Of a stretch of 5,322 bases of DNA, positions 1 to 5,254 are shown piece by piece (within the stretch, counting starts at the first letter, position 1; each line of letters opens with the position of its first letter). The position numbers and the translations under genes were made by a program. The notes below the pieces were generated by a model that was not told where the DNA came from, searched no databases, and saw only the letters and a list, made by a program, of their open reading frames with translations. The stretch covers positions 1-5,322 of the forward strand of contig SXQV01000234.1 in assembly GCA_005792805.1 (NCBI GenBank), in the 5' to 3' direction. This stretch comes from Methylococcaceae bacterium (GTDB lineage: Bacteria > Pseudomonadota > Gammaproteobacteria > Methylococcales > Methylococcaceae).

Positions 1-30
1 GATTTCATGGCGCGAGAATCCTTCGGGCTG

Positions 31-59
31 TTGTGTATGTTGAACGGCTTATGTATATT
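31..59 (+). promoter_or_regulatory. Possible sigma-70 promoter upstream of gene 1
   Basis: TATATT at 54-59 matches the -10 consensus at five of six bases. It sits 17 bases after TTGTGT (31-36), which matches the -35 consensus only in its first three bases. Transcription would start near 66 and leave a leader of about 117 bases. The -35 is weak and nothing else confirms the site, so this is only the best candidate in the leader region. Confidence 0.3.
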
Positions 60-82
60 CGAATCGACTGAATCTAACGATC

Positions 83-100
83 CTGGGCGGAATCTCCCAG
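83..100 (+). other. Small inverted repeat in the gene 1 leader
   Basis: CTGGG at 83-87 pairs with CCCAG at 96-100 across an 8-base loop. No T tract follows, so it is not a convincing terminator. It could be a leader hairpin or an operator half-site pair downstream of the candidate promoter, or it could be chance. The rest of 1-182 shows no recognisable gene. Confidence 0.25.
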
Positions 101-168
101 CACTTAGCATCCAGCCGGAGCCGTCCAAGCCGTAGGTAAAATTTACACTACAAAAAAATAAATAGAGT

Positions 169-173
169 GAGGG
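169..173 (+). promoter_or_regulatory. Ribosome binding site of gene 1
   Basis: GAGGG lies 9 bases before the ATG at 183. It supports that start over the internal ATG codon six residues in (M6). Confidence 0.6.
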
Positions 174-182
174 AACTGAATT

Positions 183-767
183 ATGCGTAACTTCAAAATG
201 ATTAAAACAAGTCTGGCAGCCCTCGGGTTGCTCGCCTCCAGCGTTCTGCCGATGGCAGCCTGGGCACATGGTGGAGCCAGTGTTGACACCGATCAATGCC
301 GCGTTCAGATTGGGCCGCATCTCGTGCATTTCACGGCCTACCAACCACAGCTTGCGGGCACTACGGAGTACTGCAACTCAATCCCCGATCTAGGTCAGGC
401 CGTCGTAGTGTTCGACTATGAAGGTAAGGCGCTGCGAAACATGACTGTCGAATTTGAAATCACGAAGGAGCCAGAAGGCACCCGCGTTTTTTATGCACCG
501 CCCAGTACGCACGCCAATGGCACATTCAACTCCACCATCAATTTCACTGAAGCGGGCAAATACCGTGTACACATCACCCTTGTAAACGAAGGACAAAAAG
601 TGGATGAGCACATTGCGTTATCAGTGGGTTCGGGTCAGTCCGGCATACCAACGAGCACCATCGTGGTCGTTCTAACCCTGCTGGTAGCAGGCGGTTACAT
701 CACCTACCTGTCCAACGCCAACTTCAAGAACGCGGTAGACAAATTGTTAAGCAAGAAGGAAGCTTAA
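183..767 (+). CDS. Secreted, C-terminally membrane-anchored protein of unknown function (possible copper-binding, N-terminal His)
   Basis: The 194-residue product has a classical signal peptide (basic start, hydrophobic 10-22) ending in A26-W27-A28, so the predicted mature protein begins H29-G-G. The exported domain (about 29-150) has two cysteines (C39, C64) that could form a disulfide, a segment with H46 and H49, and a beta-rich second half with a G-K-Y-R-V-H strand resembling Ig-like YtkA/FixH-type domains. A single membrane helix follows at about 155-175, then a lysine-rich tail facing the cytoplasm. I recall proteins of this kind (HGG, Cys, H-F-x-x-Y-Q-P, Y/F-C-x-x-I-P) beside copper enzymes in ammonia- and methane-oxidising bacteria, but I know of no assigned function. 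Position ahead of a multicopper oxidase and a cupredoxin, together with the mature N-terminal histidine, suggests copper binding. That part is inference. The reading frame and export signal are secure. Confidence 0.88.
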   Translation: MRNFKMIKTSLAALGLLASSVLPMAAWAHGGASVDTDQCRVQIGPHLVHFTAYQPQLAGTTEYCNSIPDLGQAVVVFDYEGKALRNMTVEFEITKEPEGTRVFYAPPSTHANGTFNSTINFTEAGKYRVHITLVNEGQKVDEHIALSVGSGQSGIPTSTIVVVLTLLVAGGYITYLSNANFKNAVDKLLSKKEA

Positions 768-776
768 CCGGTATCT

Positions 777-796
777 CCCGCCCATGTCTGGGCGGG
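777..796 (+). other. GC-rich hairpin after gene 1
   Basis: An 8-base perfect stem (777-784 with 789-796) closes on a 4-base loop, ten bases after the gene 1 stop codon. No T run follows directly. On its own it would act as an RNA 3'-end stabiliser or pause site. It is the first of two tandem hairpins in this gap. Confidence 0.55.
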
Positions 797-803
797 TCAT
801 TCG

Positions 804-840
804 ACGCCAGGCCATGGTATTGACCGTGTCCTGGCGTTTT
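804..840 (+). terminator. Intrinsic terminator or attenuator between genes 1 and 2
   Basis: ACGCCAGG at 804-811 pairs perfectly with CCTGGCGT at 830-837 over an 18-base loop, and the stem runs into TTTT (837-840). The loop contains a smaller GGT/ACC pair (816-818 with 823-825). The short T tract suggests partial rather than complete termination. This would give more gene 1 transcript than gene 2-3 transcript if all share a promoter. Confidence 0.55.
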
Positions 841-849
841 ACCAATAAC
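820..849 (+). promoter_or_regulatory. Weak candidate promoter just before gene 2
   Basis: TTGACC (820-825) matches the -35 consensus at five of six bases. AATAAC (844-849), 18 bases later, matches the -10 at four of six. Transcription would begin near 856, almost at the ATG at 860, giving a nearly leaderless message. That would fit the absence of a clear ribosome binding site before gene 2. The spacing is long and the -10 poor, so chance is a real alternative. Confidence 0.22.
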
Positions 850-859
850 GGTATTCGCC

Positions 860-2629
860 ATGTTGAGAGAATCGTTCACTATTTTCACGGCCTTGCTGCT
901 GGTCAGCCTGTCCTTTCCCGCTTCCGCTGTCTTCAAGGCGCCGCCGACAACCAAGGTAGAGGCAGGTCAAGCCGAACCTTTCTGTAACAGCGGCGCCCCC
1001 CCGGAGTGGCGCAAGGCACAAGTCGTTGAGGGGGTAGAGATGCAGGAGTCCAGAGCCTGTAGCCCGGACAACCCGAACGACATTGCCGCCTTTGTGAAGG
1101 GAACCAACAACATCTCCATGGAAACGCTCATGGATACCTCCAACGTTGCTGCTGACACGCTAACGCTGTCAAACGACATCGACAAGGACGGGGATCCCGA
1201 TCACTACGTGATCAAGCTTGAGATCATGGAAATTAATGGCCATTCCCCCGATTTTCCGGGCATGGTGCCCACCTTTGATATCGCCCCCGGAGTCCAGCCT
1301 AGCTTCTGGGTATTCACGCCCAAGAGTCGCGACATGTCGACCCGGAGTTTCGCGAGTGGTGAAGCCAATCCCTTACTCCGTATGCCCTCTCCCCCCATTC
1401 GCGTCGAGCAAGGGGATGTCGTTTGGCTCGTGGTGGAGAATTCGCACTATTTTCCTCACTCCATCCATCTCCATGGTGTGGATCACCCTTTCATGGATCA
1501 TAGCGGTGAGGGTAACGATGGTGTGGGCCAGACCAGCGCAATGGACATCATGCCCGGGCAAAGCAAAACCTATGTAATCCGTCCCCGCCAGCCCGGCACC
1601 ATGTACTACCATTGCCATGTTCAGCCCCACACACATATTCCGATGGGGTTGGCAGGCATGTTCGTCATTGAGGAAAATCGGCCCAATAACTGGCCACAAG
1701 TCTTTAATGTGGGGGCAGGCCAGGTTCGTCATCCCTCTGTCGCTGTCCTGGAAAAATACAAGCAGGAATACGATCTTCAGTACTCATCAGTAGACAAGGA
1801 GCTTCATGAAATTCCGCAATCCGCCAACGACGTTCGCTTGATTGCAAAAAAAATGAATCAGGAATACGACATCACCGATGCAACCGACGACTATTACCTG
1901 CTGAACGGACGGGCCTTCCCATACACTTTGCGTGAATCGTTGATTACGGTATCCCCGAACGAGAAAGTCAAATTACGTGTTCTCAACGGACATACCGAGC
2001 CTCTCGCCCTCCATATCCATGGGCATAAGCTCACCGAAACCCATTATGATGGCGTCGAGCAAAATCCCTCGGCTCAGGTAACGCGGGACGTGTACAGCAT
2101 GTCACCGGCTCAGCGGCTTGATCTTGCTCTCAACACCACCGACGATGGCCTGCACAGTTTTGGTTCGGGATTGTGGATGTTCCACGATCATACGGAAACG
2201 GCGTTCACTACCAACGGCATGGGCGAAGGAGGCAGTATCAGTCTGGTCGCCTACAGGGATTATATCGATGAAAACGGCACCCCAAAAAGCCATGGGATGG
2301 ACCTCAAACCCTATTTCACCAAGGAGTTCTGGCAGCGAAAGATTCCGGTCTGGCAAAACTATATGGATGATTGGGGCAGCCTGGGTGCTGCGGCCGACAC
2401 GATGGATACAAAACCCGGCATCAACTCCGGGAATGAACTCCTCCCGCCGCAGGTGCAGCCAACTGCCAGTTCTGGAATCGCCAGTTCGGTCAACGCGCCG
2501 GCTGAATCCGGCGGCGGGCTGTTCTCTGGCCTGCTTCTCGGCGTGGCAGCGTACTTCCTGTATCTGAACCGCGAAAAGGTCATCGCTCTGGTAGGGCAGC
2601 TACCGTTCCTTACCAAAAACAAGCAATGA
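860..2629 (+). CDS. Two-domain multicopper oxidase, exported and C-terminally membrane-anchored
   Basis: The 589-residue protein has a signal peptide (cut likely after A23), a 90-residue N-terminal region with C42 and C67 (possible disulfide) and an acidic D-x-D-x-D-G-D-x-D loop at 106-114. Two cupredoxin domains follow. Domain 1 (about 115-272) carries H-x-x-H-x-H (200-205) and the HCH motif with H257 and M262, giving type 1 copper ligands H200, C252, H257 and M262. Domain 2 (about 340-466) carries H385/H387 and H442/H444 with Asp in place of Cys, so it has no type 1 site. H203, H205, H251, H253 and the domain 2 histidines complete a trinuclear centre. With the type 1 site in domain 1 this is the layout I recall as type C two-domain oxidase (Nitrosomonas blue copper oxidase type), usually trimeric. 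A Ser/Pro/Gly-rich linker (about 528-553), one membrane helix (about 554-569) and a basic tail end the protein. The expected reaction is one-electron oxidation coupled to oxygen reduction; the substrate is unknown. It overlaps gene 3 by four bases. Confidence 0.93.
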   Translation: MLRESFTIFTALLLVSLSFPASAVFKAPPTTKVEAGQAEPFCNSGAPPEWRKAQVVEGVEMQESRACSPDNPNDIAAFVKGTNNISMETLMDTSNVAADTLTLSNDIDKDGDPDHYVIKLEIMEINGHSPDFPGMVPTFDIAPGVQPSFWVFTPKSRDMSTRSFASGEANPLLRMPSPPIRVEQGDVVWLVVENSHYFPHSIHLHGVDHPFMDHSGEGNDGVGQTSAMDIMPGQSKTYVIRPRQPGTMYYHCHVQPHTHIPMGLAGMFVIEENRPNNWPQVFNVGAGQVRHPSVAVLEKYKQEYDLQYSSVDKELHEIPQSANDVRLIAKKMNQEYDITDATDDYYLLNGRAFPYTLRESLITVSPNEKVKLRVLNGHTEPLALHIHGHKLTETHYDGVEQNPSAQVTRDVYSMSPAQRLDLALNTTDDGLHSFGSGLWMFHDHTETAFTTNGMGEGGSISLVAYRDYIDENGTPKSHGMDLKPYFTKEFWQRKIPVWQNYMDDWGSLGAAADTMDTKPGINSGNELLPPQVQPTASSGIASSVNAPAESGGGLFSGLLLGVAAYFLYLNREKVIALVGQLPFLTKNKQ

Positions 2630-3531
2630 GGCTGCGAATCAAAATGGCTAAACATTATTCAGGCTTAATGATGGCCGGGCTAATCCTGGTTTCAGGTGTG
2701 AGCTATGCCGCAGAGCAATCCGAGCAGATTGTCGAACACAATATGCTCATGAATCACGGGGGCGGTCACCTCATGGACATGGAGGGTGGCATGATCATGG
2801 GGCAAAACAAGGACACCCTGCCTCCCGGCTGTAGCCGTATCAGTGAAGACGCCACCATTACCGTCCGTGCCGGGCACAAATACACCAAGGACTACCCCGG
2901 CACCATGTTCGGCTTCGACCGTCATGAGTGGCGGGTGAAACCCTGTACGCGGCTGACCGTAACCTTCATCAATGAAGACCATATTCGACATCAGTGGATG
3001 ATGCATGGTTTGCCCAAGTTTCTTTATGACAAAGGCATGTTTCATCTGGAAATGACCGGTCCCGCTAAAATCACGGGAACGATGATTCTGCCGGCCGAAG
3101 ACAAAACCTATCTTGTGCATTGCGACATAGCGCAGCACATGGAAAAAGGCATGAAGGGCCAATTGATCGTCGGCAAGGGCAGCACCCCCTTCCCGAGCAT
3201 CCCCGGCTTGACTGACTTTGTGATCCCGGATGATTACGGTCCTAAAGTGGAGGACTCGGTTAAGCAGGTGGTCACTCCTGCATCGGGTTCAACGACGCCG
3301 GGAACAGGTTCGGTGGCAACAAGCTCCCCATCTTCCTCGAATGGCAACTTTTTGCTGGGTCTCATTTTCGGTATTGGGGCAACTCCGCTGGCTCTCGGGT
3401 ATTACCGGCGGCGCTTTCACGGCATGTCAGGCCAGGAAGTCGGCGACCACCTCCTTAATGTTGGCAAATCCTCTCTGGACAAACTGCTTGGATTACTGAC
3501 GACCCTGCTGGGTGGAGTCAACAAGAATTAG
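2626..3531 (+). CDS. Cupredoxin-domain protein, Met/His-rich N-terminus, C-terminally membrane-anchored
   Basis: The 301-residue product has a signal peptide ending near A28/A29. A Met/His-rich stretch follows at 38-58 (H38, M40, M42, H44, H48, M50, M52, M56, M58), typical of copper-capturing segments. The cupredoxin domain (about 65-184) has H122-Q-W and C166, H171, M176; the C-x4-H-x4-M spacing equals that of the oxidase type 1 site in gene 2. C69 and C107 could form a disulfide. A Ser/Thr/Gly/Pro linker (about 215-240) leads to one membrane helix (about 241-259), an R-R-R stop-transfer signal and a 40-residue amphipathic cytoplasmic tail. It probably binds a type 1 copper and passes electrons or copper to or from the gene 2 oxidase. 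The ATG is inside the gene 2 stop (ATGA), implying translational coupling. A second in-frame ATG at 2644 (M7), with GAGG 12 bases before it, is an alternative start and would still leave a signal peptide. Confidence 0.88.
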   Translation: MRLRIKMAKHYSGLMMAGLILVSGVSYAAEQSEQIVEHNMLMNHGGGHLMDMEGGMIMGQNKDTLPPGCSRISEDATITVRAGHKYTKDYPGTMFGFDRHEWRVKPCTRLTVTFINEDHIRHQWMMHGLPKFLYDKGMFHLEMTGPAKITGTMILPAEDKTYLVHCDIAQHMEKGMKGQLIVGKGSTPFPSIPGLTDFVIPDDYGPKVEDSVKQVVTPASGSTTPGTGSVATSSPSSSNGNFLLGLIFGIGATPLALGYYRRRFHGMSGQEVGDHLLNVGKSSLDKLLGLLTTLLGGVNKN

Positions 3532-3545
3532 CTCAGATTAAAGAC

Positions 3546-3573
3546 CGCCCCCAACCTCAAAGCGTTGGGGGCG
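3546..3573 (+). terminator. Hairpin terminator after gene 3
   Basis: CGCCCCCAAC (3546-3555) pairs perfectly with GTTGGGGGCG (3564-3573) around an 8-base loop, 14 bases after the gene 3 stop. The following bases are pyrimidine-rich but contain no T run. The stem is strong and well placed to end the copper operon, though efficiency may rely on other factors. Confidence 0.65.
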
Positions 3574-3682
3574 CCTCGCTCTTCACTGGTTGTCACCTGA
3601 CCCATTCAGCCCCCTCGTTGCCGCTGTGCAGGCCGCTTTTCCATTCCTTTCCGCACCGAAATCAAGCGTCTAGCCCGAGGAT

Positions 3683-3712
3683 GGTGCATTGTTCTGTGGC
3701 CGACACGGTGCC
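3683..3712 (+). promoter_or_regulatory. Possible NtrC half-sites upstream of amt
   Basis: GGTGCA (3683-3688) and GGTGCC (3707-3712) resemble half of the NtrC palindrome (TGCACC-N5-GGTGCA). They lie roughly 85-115 bases before the predicted start of transcription, the usual zone for NtrC activation. Neither has a good opposing half, so this is a weak call supported mainly by the sigma-54 promoter downstream. Confidence 0.2.
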
Positions 3713-3726
3713 ACCTCCCGAATTTC

Positions 3727-3741
3727 GCATCAGATTGATGC
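3727..3741 (+). promoter_or_regulatory. Perfect 15-base palindrome in the amt promoter region
   Basis: GCATCA and TGATGC are exact inverted repeats around a GAT spacer. The site is centred about 60 bases before the predicted sigma-54 transcription start, between upstream activator positions and the core promoter. It could be a repressor operator, or a loose IHF site: read on the - strand it differs from the IHF consensus at two positions. It is flanked by two copies of CCCGAATT (3717-3724, 3748-3755), 31 bases apart. Confidence 0.35.
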
Positions 3742-3771
3742 TTTGCGCCCGAATTCAGGGAGCCAAATAGT

Positions 3772-3787
3772 CGGCCTGATTTTTGCT
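3772..3787 (+). promoter_or_regulatory. Sigma-54 (RpoN) promoter of amt
   Basis: The invariant GG (3773-3774) and GC (3785-3786) are separated by exactly ten bases. The downstream element TTGCT is a full match, and the upstream element CGGCCT keeps the GGC core of TGGCAC. Transcription would start near 3797, about 24 bases ahead of the preferred amt start at 3821. Nitrogen-limited, NtrC-activated sigma-54 transcription is the known control of amt genes in many Proteobacteria, so sequence and context agree. Confidence 0.65.
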
Positions 3788-3810
3788 TTCAACGGGTAAC
3801 CAATCATTAT

Positions 3811-3814
3811 GAGG
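3811..3814 (+). promoter_or_regulatory. Ribosome binding site that selects the amt start
   Basis: GAGG lies 6 bases before the ATG at 3821. The upstream in-frame ATG at 3809 overlaps this element and has no ribosome binding site of its own, so 3821 is preferred. Confidence 0.6.
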
Positions 3815-3820
3815 CTCCCT

Positions 3821-5023
3821 ATGGAAACAATCAGTAAAAGCCAAGATGTCCTTTTTGTGCTAATCGGGGCCATTATGGTGCTCGCCATGCACTCGGGATT
3901 TGCATTTCTTGAGCTTGGCACGGTGCGACGGAAAAATCAGGTCAACGCACTTGTCAAAATATTGGTCGATTTCGCCGTATCGACCATCGCCTATTTTTTC
4001 ATTGGGTACTATCTGGCTTATGGTTTGAACTTCTATCAGGGCGCTGACCATCTGATTACCAACAATGGCTATGATCTGGTCAAGTTCTTTTTCCTCCTGA
4101 CCTTTGCCGCCGCCATTCCTGCCATCGTTTCCGGTGGCATCGCAGAGCGTGCCCGGTTTTATCCCCAGCTTGCCGCCACCTTTCTCCTTGTCGGTTTTGT
4201 CTATCCTTTTTTTGAAGGCATCGCCTGGAACAACAATCTTGGCCTGCAGGACTGGCTGCAAAACCGCTATGGCGCCCCTTTTCACGATTTCGCGGGTTCC
4301 GTGGTAGTTCATGCCGTGGGCGGCTGGGTGGCACTTGCCGCCGTCATCATGATGGGCCCCCGTCGCGGGCGTTATCACCGCAATGGCGGGGTTGCCGCAC
4401 ATCCTCCGTCCAGCATCCCGTTTCTGGCACTTGGCGCCTGGATACTCACTGTCGGCTGGTTTGGTTTCAACGTCATGTCCGCCCAGAAACTTGAGGCCAT
4501 CAGTGGCCTGGTCGCAATCAACTCGCTCATGGCCATGGCCGGAGGCACGCTATCCGCCCTGATCGTTGGCCGCAATGATCCGGGGTTCGTCCATAACGGA
4601 CCACTCGCAGGCCTGGTGGCAGTCTGTGCAGGCTCTGATGTCATGCACCCCGTCTCGGCCCTGTTACTGGGTCTCTGTGCCGGGGGGATATTTGTTGTCA
4701 TGTTCACACTGACGCAAAACCGTTGGAAAATTGACGATGTGCTCGGTGTCTGGCCCCTGCACGGACTATGTGGCGCGTTAGGTGGTGTCGCAGTAGGTGT
4801 GCTCGGATGTGTTGAGCTGGGCGGTTTGGGCAAGGTTTCGCTCATGTCCCAACTCCTGGGGACTGGCCTCGCCATCACCATCGCCCTCATCGGCGGCTTC
4901 GCGATCTATGGGGTGCTGAAAGCACTGACGGGACTCCGCATGGATCCCGAAGAAGAATTCACCGGCGCCGACCTCACCCTCCACAAGATCAGCTCCAGCC
5001 CGGAGAATGAGTCGGGTTGGTAG
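3821..5023 (+). CDS. amt: Amt-family ammonium transporter
   Basis: This 400-residue polytopic inner-membrane protein of about eleven helices takes up ammonium, normally as a trimer. Positions counted from the preferred start match E. coli AmtB. They include G-G-I-A-E-R (105-110), F95 (outer gate Phe), W136 (recruitment site), D156-F-A-G with H164 (first pore His), W213-F-G-F216-N and S220, and H314 in D-V-L-G-V-W-P-L-H-G (second pore His). Every residue known to matter for binding and conduction is present. The C-terminal tail begins G-L-R-M-D-P-E-E-E like the AmtB tail that contacts GlnK, but no glnK gene lies beside it in this window. The ATG at 3809 would add four residues; 3821 is chosen because it has GAGG six bases upstream and leaves a reasonable leader after the sigma-54 promoter. 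No signal peptide or truncation is seen. Expression is probably induced by nitrogen limitation. Confidence 0.95.
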   Translation: METISKSQDVLFVLIGAIMVLAMHSGFAFLELGTVRRKNQVNALVKILVDFAVSTIAYFFIGYYLAYGLNFYQGADHLITNNGYDLVKFFFLLTFAAAIPAIVSGGIAERARFYPQLAATFLLVGFVYPFFEGIAWNNNLGLQDWLQNRYGAPFHDFAGSVVVHAVGGWVALAAVIMMGPRRGRYHRNGGVAAHPPSSIPFLALGAWILTVGWFGFNVMSAQKLEAISGLVAINSLMAMAGGTLSALIVGRNDPGFVHNGPLAGLVAVCAGSDVMHPVSALLLGLCAGGIFVVMFTLTQNRWKIDDVLGVWPLHGLCGALGGVAVGVLGCVELGGLGKVSLMSQLLGTGLAITIALIGGFAIYGVLKALTGLRMDPEEEFTGADLTLHKISSSPENESGW

Positions 5024-5029
5024 TGGGTG

Positions 5030-5056
5030 CAGAATCATTCCTCGCCAATGATTCTG
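5030..5056 (+). other. Hairpin after amt
   Basis: A 10-base perfect stem (5030-5039 with 5047-5056) with a 7-base loop starts seven bases after the amt stop codon. It is A/T-rich and has no T run after it. It may stabilise the message end ahead of the true terminator at 5077. Confidence 0.5.
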
Positions 5057-5076
5057 ACTTGAGGGAACCTCTCGGG

Positions 5077-5104
5077 GACGCGGCTATACGTTGCCGCGTC
5101 TTTT
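5077..5104 (+). terminator. Intrinsic terminator of amt
   Basis: GACGCGGC (5077-5084) pairs perfectly with GCCGCGTC (5093-5100) over an 8-base loop and runs directly into TTTT (5101-5104). G-T pairs could extend the stem. This is a standard factor-independent terminator separating amt from the elongation factor gene. Confidence 0.8.
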
Positions 5105-5171
5105 GCACAAGGGTATCATGGCGCGTTTTCTTGAAAGTTGCCTGATCCTGCCACACTGGTCCACTGGCCCG

Positions 5172-5185
5172 GACGTCGTAACGTC
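5172..5185 (+). other. Short palindrome before the elongation factor gene
   Basis: GACGT and ACGTC are inverted repeats around a 4-base spacer, 70 bases before the start of the EF-G gene. It could be a small operator or hairpin. I find no convincing promoter boxes in 5105-5254: TTGAAA at 5131 lacks a matching -10, and TATAAA at 5233 lacks a matching -35. Confidence 0.2.
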
Positions 5186-5254
5186 AAGAGGGTTCTGAGT
5201 TCTTCAGCGCCCGCCTTCCCTCACCATCGCCTTATAAACCCTCAGAAAATTGAC

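Noticed and set aside
1..135. Open frame of 44 codons from the left edge to a stop at 133-135, with an ATG at 7, and a second open stretch in frame 3 ending near 71
   Set aside because: Either could be the tail of an upstream gene, but the residues show no recognisable motif and the region is too short to judge.
183..767. PmoD/AmoD identity for gene 1
   Set aside because: Size and anchor are similar, but the Met and Cys copper motif I associate with PmoD is absent; the cysteines are spread at 39 and 64 and the domain lacks paired Met ligands.
860..2629. Copper nitrite reductase (NirK) identity for gene 2
   Set aside because: H-x-x-H-x-H in domain 1 and the H-x-H pairs in domain 2 give eight trinuclear histidines, which is the oxidase pattern. 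NirK has a single type 2 copper with three histidines and a different Cys motif.
2692..3162. Long reverse-strand open frames opposite genes 2, 3 and amt (for example 2692-3162, 3860-4402, 4375-4890)
   Set aside because: They lie fully opposite well-supported genes, show no domains or signals of their own, and are His/Arg/Pro-rich as expected of antisense shadows.
3809..3820. Longer amt start at 3809
   Set aside because: It overlaps the GAGG that serves the ATG at 3821, has no ribosome site, and would sit only about 12 bases after the predicted transcription start.
5..5125. TCATGGCGCG occurs at 5-14 and again at 5116-5125, near the two ends of the window
   Set aside because: Ten bases only, with flanks that diverge at once. 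There is no terminal inverted repeat, integrase or transposase, so I treat it as chance and not as attachment sites.
5131..5157. TTGAAA as a -35 box for the EF-G gene
   Set aside because: No acceptable -10 lies 16-18 bases downstream; the nearest, CACACT, is at 15 bases with three of six matches.
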